Below, in pieces: positions 27,191-35,768 of a stretch of 64,000 nt of DNA (positions are counted from its first letter, which is position 1; each line of letters starts with the position of its first letter). The stretch is from an uncultured Alphaproteobacteria bacterium. GTDB taxonomy: Bacteria > Pseudomonadota > Alphaproteobacteria > Micavibrionales > Micavibrionaceae. A program made the translations under genes and the position numbers. The notes below the pieces were generated by a model. That model saw only the letters and a list, made by a program, of their open reading frames with translations. It had not been told where the DNA came from and did no database searches. The stretch is from assembly GCA_946481075.1 (NCBI GenBank), contig CAMLMC010000001.1, positions 1 to 64,000 of the forward strand, in the 5' to 3' direction.

Positions 27191-28000
27191 ATGTTGACGA
27201 TTATTGAAGAAACTTCCTTTGACGCCATCGAGACGATTCTGAGGCAAAAGAATATTTCCAGCGGCATTTTCACCAATGGCATTTATGCGGCATCACAGGA
27301 CGTTGTTTTGCCGACAACGCTCGCCGGATTTCAGGTGGCGGTTGACCGTTACAGCCGCCCGCATGATGCTATTATCGTCGCCATCAATTCGGATGTTAGT
27401 CTCGACATTATTTATGAACAGAAATCCGAGAAACTGCACGAAGATTATGTTGCCGCCGAGCTTGATTCGGAAACGGATGAAGAGCTTGAGGAAGCTGCTC
27501 AAGCCCTTACAGAAGCGCAGCGGAAATTACAGACGGATCGTGGCAATACAGAGCTTCAGAACGTTCGCGCCGCCAAACTGGCGCAACCTCTGGCCGATCA
27601 ATTCCCGAACCGTGACATCGTAATCCTGTTCTATGATGAGGCGACGCCGACGGAGCTTTACGAGGCTCTCTCCTTGAAGGGGTTTGGTATGACCACGCTT
27701 TTTAAATGGGGTTTCGGAACAAAACCGGATGCCCCGCGTATCGAAGGGGCCGGCAATTTTGAAAATGTTCTGGCTTTCCCGTTTTTGAACGATGACAAGG
27801 CGATTTGCCATGACATCACGGTGGCGGAAGACCAATCGGATTTTGTCAAGGTCATGCGCCTGCAGGAAGAAACGGATATACGTCCTGCCTATATGTCAAC
27901 GGATGGCAAGCTGCTCTTCCGCTTGGCAGAAAGCTTGCAACGATACGCCCCCGCACAATCTCCTGCACAGGGTGCGGCTCCCCCAACCCTACAACTTTGA
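27191..28000 (+). CDS. Degenerate RfaE-like nucleotidyltransferase-fold protein
   Basis: 269 aa from ATG 27191 (a GTG nine bases earlier is possible). The N-terminal part reads like a cytidylyltransferase/RfaE domain: GIFTNGIYA (compare V-F-T-N-G-C-F-D), then DAIIVAINSDVSL (compare I-V-G-V-N-S-D-A-S-V). After a charged coiled insertion of about 50 residues comes RAAKLAQPLADQFPNRDIV and LFYDEATPTELYEAL, which match the R-A-x-x-L-A-x-L and F-x-E-x-T-P-x-x-L segments of that family. The H-x-G-H catalytic motif is missing: the place after FTNG reads IYAASQDVVLPTTLAGF. So it is probably a nucleotide-binding or inactive relative. Assignment by pattern only. Confidence 0.6.
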   Translation: MLTIIEETSFDAIETILRQKNISSGIFTNGIYAASQDVVLPTTLAGFQVAVDRYSRPHDAIIVAINSDVSLDIIYEQKSEKLHEDYVAAELDSETDEELEEAAQALTEAQRKLQTDRGNTELQNVRAAKLAQPLADQFPNRDIVILFYDEATPTELYEALSLKGFGMTTLFKWGFGTKPDAPRIEGAGNFENVLAFPFLNDDKAICHDITVAEDQSDFVKVMRLQEETDIRPAYMSTDGKLLFRLAESLQRYAPAQSPAQGAAPPTLQL

Positions 28001-28105
28001 ACGACCGCCGTTTTTGCCGGAAAATTCCCATCTATCCTATTGATCTTCGCCTCTTTTCGCGCCAAATTAGGGGCGCAATTAACCATCACTTGAAAAGACA
28101 TAAAA

Positions 28106-29347
28106 ATGGCTGACATCAAAGTCCCGACACTGGGTGAATCCGTATCCGAAGCAACCGTTGCCAAATGGCTGAAAAAGGAAGGAGATGCCGTTGCCGCCGA
28201 TGAAACGATCGTCGAGCTGGAAACGGACAAGGTGACTCTGGAAGTCAATGCGCCAGAGGCAGGAATTATATCCCGTATCATTGCGAAGGAAGGGACCAAT
28301 GTCGGCGTTGGCGCGATCCTTGGTGAAATTGGCGCCGCTGGTTCTGTTGCTGCTGCGCCAAAGTCTGATCCTGTTGCCCCGGCGGCGGCACCGTCCGCAC
28401 CCGCGGTTGCGAGCGAAGCGGCCCCGACACCGGTGGCATCATCTTCAACATCACCCGGCAACAACGGCCCCGCAGCGAACAAGATGATGGCCGATAACAA
28501 CATTAATCCGTCCGATGTCGCGGGCACAGGCCGCGATGGCCGCGTGACAAAGGGCGATGTTATCAATCATCTCGAAGGCGGTGCAAAACCTGCTGTTGCC
28601 GCTGCTGCTCCGGTGCCAGTTATCTCCGCACCGCGTGACATTGGCCCGCGGGAGGAGCGTGTGAAAATGACGCGCCTGCGTCAGTCGATTGCAAAACGCC
28701 TGAAGGAGGCGCAAAACACTGCTGCCATGCTGACGACCTTCAACGAAGTCGACATGACGAACGTGATGGCCATCCGCAATCAATATAAAGATGCGTTCGA
28801 AAAGAAATATGGCACCAAGCTTGGTTTCATGTCGTTTTTCGTGAAGGCCGCCGTTAATGCACTAAAAGAATTCCCTGCGGTGAATGCCGAAATTTCCGGT
28901 GATGAGATCATTTATAAAAACTATTACGACCTCGGTGTTGCCGTATCGACACCACAAGGCCTTGTGGTCCCGGTTGTCAAAGACTGCGACACGAAAAACA
29001 TGGCGCAGATTGAAAAAGACATTGCAACGCTGGGCGTGAAGGCGAAGGATGGAAAACTCTCCATCGCCGAAATGCAGGGTGGCACGTTTACCATTACCAA
29101 TGGCGGCATTTTCGGCTCTATGCTGTCTACGCCAATCCTGAATACACCGCAGGTCGGTATCCTTGGCATGCACAACATCGTGCAGCGTCCTGTTGTGATG
29201 CCGAACGGCGAAATCAAGGCCCGCCCGATTATGTATGTCGCGTTGTCTTACGATCACCGTATCATTGATGGGAAAGAGGCCGTATCGTTCCTCGTCCGCA
29301 TCAAGAACGCGATTGAAGACCCGAGCCGCCTCGTTCTTGAAATCTGA
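28106..29347 (+). CDS. sucB: Dihydrolipoyl succinyltransferase (E2 of 2-oxoglutarate dehydrogenase)
   Basis: 413 aa. Lipoyl domain with Lys42 in [11 protein letters not shown], an Ala/Pro linker, a peripheral subunit-binding domain ([20 protein letters not shown] and [14 protein letters not shown]), and a catalytic acyltransferase domain ending [15 protein letters not shown] with His384 and Asp388. Transfers succinyl groups to CoA. Full length. It has its own leader and terminator rather than following sucA directly. Confidence 0.98.
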   Translation: MADIKVPTLGESVSEATVAKWLKKEGDAVAADETIVELETDKVTLEVNAPEAGIISRIIAKEGTNVGVGAILGEIGAAGSVAAAPKSDPVAPAAAPSAPAVASEAAPTPVASSSTSPGNNGPAANKMMADNNINPSDVAGTGRDGRVTKGDVINHLEGGAKPAVAAAAPVPVISAPRDIGPREERVKMTRLRQSIAKRLKEAQNTAAMLTTFNEVDMTNVMAIRNQYKDAFEKKYGTKLGFMSFFVKAAVNALKEFPAVNAEISGDEIIYKNYYDLGVAVSTPQGLVVPVVKDCDTKNMAQIEKDIATLGVKAKDGKLSIAEMQGGTFTITNGGIFGSMLSTPILNTPQVGILGMHNIVQRPVVMPNGEIKARPIMYVALSYDHRIIDGKEAVSFLVRIKNAIEDPSRLVLEI

Positions 29348-29353
29348 TCAATT

Positions 29354-29382
29354 AAAACCCCGCTCATTGGCGGGGTTTTTCT
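29354..29382. terminator. Bidirectional terminator after sucB
   Basis: AAAACCCCGC and GCGGGGTTTT around a six-base loop. The TGA stop of the convergent gene (29364-29366) falls in the loop. Confidence 0.88.
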
Positions 29383-29639
29383 TTATCTGGGAATTTGGCC
29401 AGAGCCTTAAATTCAGCAAGCGCATATGCACCAATTAATCCTGTAGGCAATAGGATGGTATGCGCAGTGGCCCTATCGATATAATCATCCATGATAAAAC
29501 CTAGTACGAGAGCAATAATGAAGAAACTGGGAATATATAATAGTTTTAATTTTCTGGCATATTCATCGCGCTGGGCCTGTATTGAATTTAAATAGGCTTT
29601 TTTCCCTTCGCGCATTCTTTCTAAAATACTCTTAGACAT
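29364..29639 (-). CDS. Small two-TM membrane protein
   Basis: 91 aa. A charged N-terminus (SILERMREGKKAYLNSIQ) is followed by two hydrophobic segments (about 34-50 and 60-76) and a basic tail ALAKFPDKEKPRQ. It overlaps the end of the preceding minus-strand deaminase gene by eight bases, so it is probably co-expressed. Not recognised. Base composition is AT-richer than the neighbours. Confidence 0.65.
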   Translation of the reverse strand: MSKSILERMREGKKAYLNSIQAQRDEYARKLKLLYIPSFFIIALVLGFIMDDYIDRATAHTILLPTGLIGAYALAEFKALAKFPDKEKPRQ

Positions 29640-30615
29640 ACTCTAATATGCCTTTGTCTCTTAATTGCCCCATCGCAACCAACCCATCCGCATCGCGGCA
29701 TTTTTTAAGGTCGCCGATGGTGATGCGTTTGATGCCCGCACCAACCAGATTCACCTGTTCTCTGCTGGTTGGCACTTGGGAAGCGAACAAATATCCATTT
29801 ACCAGCTTATATCCGTGACGACGCAGATACATCATCATGCGGTTCACCGGTTCCTGGAATAGCGAATATTTGTCTTCTTTCACTTCTGCTTCGCCAATAT
29901 CGCTGGGGTCTTCCATAGTGAAACCGGTGACAGCGTGACCGCGCGCAGTAAAGATAAAAAGTCTGTCTGTTGCGTCCGCCGCGATGGCAAGGCAAAACTT
30001 GCGGCGTTCATGAATTTTATAGGCGCCCGCAATCGCATCTTTAAATACGGCCTCGCTCGCGCTTTCTATCGGTTCCTTGTAAACAGGGGAGTCTTCATCA
30101 GCGACGAAAAAATCCGGTACTTCGTATATTGCCTGAATGCGTTCGTCCTTGCGCCAGAGTTGATAAACGCTCACGCCGGCCTTTTCACAAATGCGCATCG
30201 ACATGGTGTCGAAATGCCCGCTGCGTCGCTGGAAGAAATCCTTATCGAATCCCTTATGATCGATATAGATTTTCTTGATTCCTGCCTCGACAATATTTTT
30301 CGCGCAGTTAGGGCAGAAGGGGTCCGTGATACAAAGCGATGCGCCGTCCGTGGCTTGTATGGATTCTAAAATACAGGCTGTTTCGGCATGGACTGTGCCG
30401 GATGAATTGCCGATATCGGTATCTTTTCCAAAGGCGCGCAGGATAGGCGCGGGCCAGTAATTGGTACGTGAAAGTCCCCAATCCTTACCGAACAGGGTCG
30501 CCGCGATTTTGTTGTCCGGATGCGGGCTGGACGCCACGATATCGACGGCGGCCTGCATGGCGTCATAGGGATTGGAAAAATACATCGGGGCCTTGGGTAA
30601 CGCTGCGTTATTCAC
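29632..30615 (-). CDS. Two-domain cytidine/dCMP deaminase-like protein with an inactive second domain
   Basis: 327 aa. First domain: zinc-dependent deaminase signature with VHAETAC (His76, Glu78) and TDPFCPNCAKNIVEAGIKKI (Cys101, Cys104), so it can be catalytically competent and would act on a free or phosphorylated cytosine or related base. Second domain: a repeat of the same fold in which the corresponding stretch is PTSREQVNLVGAGIKRITIG (about 282-301) and the H-A-E position reads L-F-Q-E, so the zinc ligands are lost. The clear echo of NIVEAGIKKI and NLVGAGIKRI supports an internal duplication. Precise substrate unknown. Confidence 0.75.
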   Translation of the reverse strand: MNNAALPKAPMYFSNPYDAMQAAVDIVASSPHPDNKIAATLFGKDWGLSRTNYWPAPILRAFGKDTDIGNSSGTVHAETACILESIQATDGASLCITDPFCPNCAKNIVEAGIKKIYIDHKGFDKDFFQRRSGHFDTMSMRICEKAGVSVYQLWRKDERIQAIYEVPDFFVADEDSPVYKEPIESASEAVFKDAIAGAYKIHERRKFCLAIAADATDRLFIFTARGHAVTGFTMEDPSDIGEAEVKEDKYSLFQEPVNRMMMYLRRHGYKLVNGYLFASQVPTSREQVNLVGAGIKRITIGDLKKCRDADGLVAMGQLRDKGILEYV

Positions 30616-30667
30616 GCCCTAATTATACGGCGACAGGGGTTAATTGCAAAGGAAAGGTTGTGGTGCT

Positions 30668-31726
30668 TTACAGGCGGTATTTGGCCGGCTGGAATGTGTC
30701 CGTTTCAGGATGCATCATACGTTCGATCTGCGCCTTCACACGAGCAACGTTATGCCAGATATTCTCAAGATTGACGTCTTGTGGCTTAACCTGTTGGGAT
30801 AGTGAAAACAGTGTTGCCTCATGAACGCGTTTTTCAAAGTCAAACTGGCTGGCCAGCCCGTGCACAGGCATGCCATACACGCTTTCCAGTCCGTTCCGTC
30901 CGCGAACCGATTTTGCTATTGTGTTGGGGTGAATGCTTGGATCGGCCCCAAGAATGACCCGGTTCAAAAGCCCCATAGCTTTGAATTTCAATTCTTCATA
31001 GCCTGCCGCACTGATATCATCCGGCGTCAGGTTGTAAAAGCCAAGGAACTCGGCCTCTGCTTCGCTGTCTTCTGTTGTTACGACATCGGCGTGGGGCGTC
31101 ATGAAAAGATTTTTCCAGTCTTCCGTGTGCTGGAAGGCAGTCAACACGGTTTTTCCGCGTCTTTTGAATTTCTCATAGGATGAGTAAATATTGCGTGGTG
31201 ATGCGCCAATGCTTTCCACCAGGAATTCTTCATCCTTGATATGGCCGTCTTTGAAAAATTCTGGCAGCGGACGCTCTCTAAGGCGGTTTTGCTCGATCAT
31301 TTCCGCCATGCTGGGTTTCAGGGTTTTAAGCGAAGCTTCCCATTCCCCGCGATTAAATTGAACGACTTTTCCATCGCCCAACGAGGTTTTTATGCACATA
31401 TCGATGCTTTTGATGTTCTGGCCATCAAACGCGAAACGCACACGTAGGGAATAACCGGCCTGCCATAATTGTCGGTCGGCCGTATCAAGATTTAATGTGA
31501 CAAGAATATAATCGTTTGCGACAAGCGATCGTTTATCAATGCGGCGATTGGGAGCGTTGTGAACGGCGTTGCGGATTTTGAGAAATTGGTCTGTGCTGTA
31601 TTTAAGTTCTTCTTCGTCGCAGTCGATTTTCGGGAAGAACGGAATGATACCGTTGTCAAACGAAGATAATTTCAGGCCGAACTCAGCCGCCATTCTTTCA
31701 TCAAGCGAATCTTCCGGATCAAACAT
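30668..31726 (-). CDS. CYTH-domain (triphosphate tunnel) protein
   Basis: 352 aa. The first roughly 150 residues fit the CYTH fold: E-x-E-x-K at residues 38-42 (EEELK), then LNLDTADRQLWQAGYSLRVRF (about 79-99, matching the D-T-x-D-x-x-L-x-x-x-G-x-x-L-R-x-R pattern), MCIKTSLGDGKV and FNRGEWEASL. Enzymes of this superfamily act on triphosphates (inorganic triphosphate, thiamine triphosphate, or ATP to cAMP). The second half is helical and I do not recognise it; no CHAD His pattern is evident. It lies upstream of the deaminase gene on the same strand, 52 bases away. Assignment is by motif only. Confidence 0.65.
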   Translation of the reverse strand: MFDPEDSLDERMAAEFGLKLSSFDNGIIPFFPKIDCDEEELKYSTDQFLKIRNAVHNAPNRRIDKRSLVANDYILVTLNLDTADRQLWQAGYSLRVRFAFDGQNIKSIDMCIKTSLGDGKVVQFNRGEWEASLKTLKPSMAEMIEQNRLRERPLPEFFKDGHIKDEEFLVESIGASPRNIYSSYEKFKRRGKTVLTAFQHTEDWKNLFMTPHADVVTTEDSEAEAEFLGFYNLTPDDISAAGYEELKFKAMGLLNRVILGADPSIHPNTIAKSVRGRNGLESVYGMPVHGLASQFDFEKRVHEATLFSLSQQVKPQDVNLENIWHNVARVKAQIERMMHPETDTFQPAKYRL

Positions 31727-31889
31727 AACGCCCCCGTTATTTAACTCTGACTGCCTGTTTTCTACCCTAACATTAGTTTTTCGTCAACTAAAATTATGAA
31801 AATAACAAGGGACTAGAAATGGTTAACCCCGTGGCGTATATAGGGATTCAAGGATTTTCAACCAACTCAAACACTTGTGGATTAAAAAA

Positions 31890-33287
31890 ATGGCGGACGG
31901 AACTTCGTATGATGTGGTGGTAATCGGTGCGGGCCCTGGGGGATATGTGGCGGCGATTCGCGCCTCTCAGCTCGGTATGAAGGTTGCCTGCGTGGAAAAA
32001 CGCGGCACATTGGGTGGCACTTGCCTGAATGTCGGCTGTATCCCGTCCAAGGCCATGCTTCACGCCTCCGAACGCTATGAAGAGGCGGGCCATCAATTCA
32101 AGGACCTTGGTATTGAAGTCTCTGGTGTCAAGCTCGACCTGAAAGGTATGATGCGGCACAAACAAAAAGTGGTCGATGCCAACACGAAGGGTATCGAATT
32201 CCTGTTCAAGAAAAACAAGATCGACTGGCTCAAAGGCACCGGCAAGGTCGAAGGCGCGGGCAAGTTCTCGGTCGATGGCAAGCAATATGCCGCCAAGAAT
32301 ATTATTATTGCCACAGGGTCCGATGTTGTTTCGCTTCCCGGGATTACGATCGATGAAAAGAAAATAGTGTCTTCTACCGGCGCGTTGGAATTGGAGAAAG
32401 TCCCGCAAAGCCTGATCGTGATTGGCGCGGGTGTAATCGGTCTTGAGCTGGGCTCCGTCTGGGCACGTTTGGGTGCGAAGGTGACAGTGATTGAATATCT
32501 CGACCGCATTCTACCGGGTATGGACGGCGAAGTTGCGAAGGAAGCGCAGAAGATCCTCACCAAACAGGGATTGACCTTCAAACTCGGCGCGAAGGTTACA
32601 TCTGCCGTGTCCGGCGCCAAAGGTGTTGATTTGAGTGTTGAACCTGCCGCTGGCGGTGCTGCTGAAAAACTTTCGGCCGATATCGTTCTCGTTGCCGTGG
32701 GCCGTAAGCCATATACAGAAGGCCTAGGATTGCAGGAAGCGGGCGTTGCGCTCGATGAACGCGGGCGCATCAAAACCGATGGTCATTTTGCCACGAATGT
32801 TCCGGGTATTTATGCGATTGGCGATGTTATTATCGGCCCAATGTTGGCGCACAAAGCAGAGGATGAGGGTGTTGTCCTTGCCGAAATGCTCGCGGGTCAA
32901 ACGGGCCACATTGATTACAACCTCATCCCCGGCGTGGTTTACACGCATCCGGAAATTGCCTCTGTCGGAAAGACCGAAGAGCAACTTAAATCAGAAGGCG
33001 TTGATTACAAGGTCGGAAAATTCCCGTTCATGGCCAATGGCCGCGCGCGCGCCATGAACGCCGTGGAAGGTTTCGTCAAGATTCTCGCCGACGCCAAAAC
33101 CGACAAGGTTTTAGGCTGCCACATCGTAGGGGCAGAGGCAGGAACCTTGATTGCCGAAGTTGTGATTGCAATGGAATTCGGTGCATCTTCGGAAGACATT
33201 GCCCGCACATGTCATGCGCACCCGACACTGGAAGAAGTTGTGAAGGAGGCTGCGCTCGCCGTGGCCGGCCGTCCGCTGCATATCTGA
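31890..33287 (+). CDS. lpd: Dihydrolipoyl dehydrogenase (E3)
   Basis: 465 aa from MADGT; a TTG 15 bases earlier is less likely. FAD/NAD flavoprotein that reoxidises dihydrolipoamide. FAD site [13 protein letters not shown], redox disulfide Cys45/Cys50 in [16 protein letters not shown] site [16 protein letters not shown], second FAD motif GIYAIGDVI and the C-terminal [13 protein letters not shown] with the active His. Last enzyme of the cluster and the E3 partner of SucA and SucB; three minus-strand genes separate it from sucB. Confidence 0.98.
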   Translation: MADGTSYDVVVIGAGPGGYVAAIRASQLGMKVACVEKRGTLGGTCLNVGCIPSKAMLHASERYEEAGHQFKDLGIEVSGVKLDLKGMMRHKQKVVDANTKGIEFLFKKNKIDWLKGTGKVEGAGKFSVDGKQYAAKNIIIATGSDVVSLPGITIDEKKIVSSTGALELEKVPQSLIVIGAGVIGLELGSVWARLGAKVTVIEYLDRILPGMDGEVAKEAQKILTKQGLTFKLGAKVTSAVSGAKGVDLSVEPAAGGAAEKLSADIVLVAVGRKPYTEGLGLQEAGVALDERGRIKTDGHFATNVPGIYAIGDVIIGPMLAHKAEDEGVVLAEMLAGQTGHIDYNLIPGVVYTHPEIASVGKTEEQLKSEGVDYKVGKFPFMANGRARAMNAVEGFVKILADAKTDKVLGCHIVGAEAGTLIAEVVIAMEFGASSEDIARTCHAHPTLEEVVKEAALAVAGRPLHI

Positions 33288-33315
33288 TCTATTACAGGTC
33301 TAGAAAGACATCTGT

Positions 33316-33340
33316 GCCGTCGCAAGGAAATTGCGGCGGC
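33316..33340. terminator. Hairpin after lpd
   Basis: GCCGTCGCAA and TTGCGGCGGC pair (one G-T) around a five-base loop. No T-run follows on the plus strand, so it may be factor-assisted. A second short hairpin CTTGC-AAGAG-GCAAG follows near 33352-33366. Confidence 0.5.
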
Positions 33341-33374
33341 ATAATGTTATCTTGCAAGAGGCAAGAATAAGGTT

Positions 33375-33809
33375 TTATCCTTTTGACGGAATATTGCGCA
33401 TGACCACGCAACCATGGGATTTAAGAGCTTCCAGAACTTCCGGGTTATCAGATAGGTTGAATTCCCTCTCATATTTTGTGGGCTTCTTATAGGGAAGTTC
33501 CAGATCACGGAAATCGCCGCATTTTGACGGTATCGATGATCTGATATAAACGGCGAAAGTCGGGGCTTCCTGATTAACATCCATATTCGCCAATTTTTTG
33601 ACATTGATACGGTATGCGGACGGGTCGTTATTCAAAACGCTGGCCTTGATGGTTTCGTGTCCGCCCGGTGATGTCACGGAAAAATTGCCGCTAGCTGTCA
33701 TTACACTCGAACCTTCGCCGTTTTGCATGCGTGTGGCTGCAAAGGCGGCTATGCTTAATCCCGCTGCGGCTATAAAGGCTACGATCATGAAACGGTTAAG
33801 GTTATGCAT
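33375..33809 (-). CDS. Small exported protein, paralogue of the gene at 33812-34225
   Basis: 144 aa from the second ATG (33807-33809), which has AGAAGG at a good distance; the first ATG at 33813-33815 lies right against that site but would overlap the upstream stop as ATGA. One N-terminal hydrophobic segment (MHNLNRFMIVAFIAAAGLSI) as signal or anchor. The body matches its neighbour: FAVYIRSSIPSKCGDF, a Y-x-x-P-(S/T)-K-Y-x-R-x-F core and a final HGCVVMRN, with two conserved Cys. Probably periplasmic; unknown function. Confidence 0.75.
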   Translation of the reverse strand: MHNLNRFMIVAFIAAAGLSIAAFAATRMQNGEGSSVMTASGNFSVTSPGGHETIKASVLNNDPSAYRINVKKLANMDVNQEAPTFAVYIRSSIPSKCGDFRDLELPYKKPTKYEREFNLSDNPEVLEALKSHGCVVMRNIPSKG

Positions 33810-33811
33810 GG

Positions 33812-34225
33812 TCATCCTTCTATTTTTGACTGGTTGGATTTGACGATGATGCAACCATATTCTTCAAAGGCCTGAACCACGTCACGATGACCGCGCAGGT
33901 CGAAACTTCGCTTGTATTTCGATGGTTGCCAATAGGTGATATCCTTGCCTGTAAAATCACCGCACGTGGCGGGCAGGGTGCCGTTGGTATAGACGGCATA
34001 GGTTTCGGCGTTTTCGTTCGCACTGATATTGGCAAATTGCTGAATATCCAGCGTGAAATTCGAAAGCCGTTTATTAACGATATCGGCGCGCAACGGTTCG
34101 TGTCCTGCTGGTGATGCGGTTGGAATGCCGATATCGGCATGGTTGGCAGAAATCTTGGCGCGGCCCGCCCCGGCCAAGCCGCACAGAACCACAAGCATGA
34201 TCAATGCAGATCCATATTTTTTCAT
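33812..34225 (-). CDS. Small exported protein, paralogue of the gene at 33375-33809
   Basis: 137 aa from the ATG at 34223-34225, which has GGGAAAG just upstream; an earlier in-frame ATG (34258) adds only a charged stretch. Signal peptide MKKYGSALIMLVVLCGLAGAG. Body: PAGHEPLRADIVN (compare PGGHETIKASVLN in the neighbour), YAVYTNGTLPATCGDF, WQPSKYKRSFDL and EEYGCIIVKS. The two conserved cysteines may form a disulfide. Tandem duplicates, likely one transcript, divergent from nothing close by; unknown function. Confidence 0.78.
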   Translation of the reverse strand: MKKYGSALIMLVVLCGLAGAGRAKISANHADIGIPTASPAGHEPLRADIVNKRLSNFTLDIQQFANISANENAETYAVYTNGTLPATCGDFTGKDITYWQPSKYKRSFDLRGHRDVVQAFEEYGCIIVKSNQSKIEG

Positions 34226-34307
34226 GGTTTCTTTCCCGCTCTTTTCGGTTTTCTTCACCTATGAAAACGAGCGGGGCGGGGAAAAGTTCAAAGGAATTGC
34301 TGGTTAG

Positions 34308-34757
34308 TTAAATTCCCCTGAAGTTTAATGAGGGGACGTTCTGCGTGACCATTTCGGCCAATTGCACAATAGTGTCGTTATGTTTCTCGATGATAGGCGG
34401 TAAGACCAAGGTATTGAATGCAATCGCCAATGTAAAAAGGGCTCCACCGTATATTCCTTTTATCCGTGATGCCTCATGTTCTTCGGAGGGGGTATAACAC
34501 TCGTTCCATTCTTTGCCAGTTATAATGTTTGCAAGGATGGGAACGCCAAGCGCGATACCCCCAAATAGCAAATACCCGGCGGCGGGTGTGGCGGCGAATT
34601 GAGTTAAAAATCCGTCATCGGCAGGGGTAAAACTTTTAGTAAGACGCTGTAGGGCGATAACACTACCCGCACCTGCGCCTGCGACAATGGAAAACTCATG
34701 GATAAAGCCATGCAGGTTGTCTTTATCCCTTGTGACAGTGTCGTGATCATTTGTCAT
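34308..34757 (-). CDS. Membrane hypothetical protein
   Basis: 149 aa. Three probable transmembrane segments: a Gly/Ala-rich one (IVAGAGAGSVIALQRL, 24-39), LLFGGIALGVPILANII (63-79) and IYGGALFTLAIAFNTLVL (102-119), with charged ends. Not recognised. It lies 83 bases upstream of the exported paralogue pair and in the same direction; a link is possible but not shown. Confidence 0.65.
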   Translation of the reverse strand: MTNDHDTVTRDKDNLHGFIHEFSIVAGAGAGSVIALQRLTKSFTPADDGFLTQFAATPAAGYLLFGGIALGVPILANIITGKEWNECYTPSEEHEASRIKGIYGGALFTLAIAFNTLVLPPIIEKHNDTIVQLAEMVTQNVPSLNFRGI

Positions 34758-34823
34758 GTCTTATCCCCCTTATGGGAATAATCATGAGCCGCTCCGCCGC
34801 TTGATGTAAATATTCAAATCAAC

Positions 34824-35765
34824 TTATCCACCATTCGCGCGGGGATGGGCTTTTTTGTATATGGCGATCATTTCTTCTGCATTGATATCGGTATAACGCT
34901 GGGTGGTGGAAAGGGAGGCGTGGCCCAGAAGCTCCTGAATCTCCCGCAAATTCGCGCCGTTCTGGAGTAGGTGTGTGGCAAAGGAATGGCGCAGGGCGTG
35001 GGGCGTTGCGGTTTCGGGAAGGTTTAATGCACCGCGCAAATCACGCATCGCCTTTTGTGCAACTCCCTGATTCAGGCGTTTGCCGTTCTTGGTGCCGACG
35101 AAGAGGGGGCGGGTGCTTTCTTCCGCGTAAGGGCAGGCATCGCGATAGGCGGAAAGGGCATCGTTTACGAGGGGAAGCACCGGCACCTGCCTTTCTTTGC
35201 GGCCTTTACCGATCACGCGCAAAAAACCATCACGTGGCAGATCGTTGATGTTAAGCGACAGGGCCTCGTCGATCCGGAGACCGCAGCCGTATAGCAGTGT
35301 GAAGAGCGCCTTGTCGCGCAGCGTGACCCAGTCATCGCCTTCGGCTTTTTCAAGAAGGCGAAAGGCCTGTTGCTCTTGCAGGGGCCGTGGCAATTTGCGT
35401 GGTTGTTTGGGCGTGCGCACGGTCTTAATCGCTGCATTATGCGCGATGCCTTGTTTGTCGAGCCAGCCGAGAAAGTTTTTAAGACCAGAAAGCGTCCGGG
35501 CGCGGGACGATGCCGCCGCGCCGTTCACGGTCTGGCGCGACATCCATGACCGGAAATCCGGCAGGCTGGCGCTGGCAACATCGTTGATGCCGACGGCTTT
35601 GCCTTTATGATTGCTCAGGAACCTCACAAATTGCGACAGATCACCCGCATAGGCGCGTAGCGTGTGTTTGGAGACGTTCTTTTCGACCTTGAGCCATTGT
35701 TGCCATTCGCCAAGTGATTGGCTGAGGTCGGCGGCGCAGCAGAGAAGAACGTCTTCCTTGATCAT
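34824..35765 (-). CDS. xerC: Tyrosine recombinase XerC
   Basis: 313 aa. Site-specific recombinase that resolves chromosome dimers at dif. N-terminal SAM-like DNA-binding domain (VEKNVSKHTLRAYAGDLSQF) and C-terminal catalytic domain with the R-K-H-R-H-Y set: GCGLRIDEAL, GKGRKERQVPVL, HALRHSFATHLL, LLGHASLSTTQRYTD with the nucleophile Tyr. xerC rather than xerD is chosen because of the DUF484 gene two genes away, the usual partner in alphaproteobacteria; an FMN reductase gene sits between them here. The stop of that gene and this start are three bases apart. Confidence 0.92.
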   Translation of the reverse strand: MIKEDVLLCCAADLSQSLGEWQQWLKVEKNVSKHTLRAYAGDLSQFVRFLSNHKGKAVGINDVASASLPDFRSWMSRQTVNGAAASSRARTLSGLKNFLGWLDKQGIAHNAAIKTVRTPKQPRKLPRPLQEQQAFRLLEKAEGDDWVTLRDKALFTLLYGCGLRIDEALSLNINDLPRDGFLRVIGKGRKERQVPVLPLVNDALSAYRDACPYAEESTRPLFVGTKNGKRLNQGVAQKAMRDLRGALNLPETATPHALRHSFATHLLQNGANLREIQELLGHASLSTTQRYTDINAEEMIAIYKKAHPRANGG

Positions 35766-35768
35766 GTC

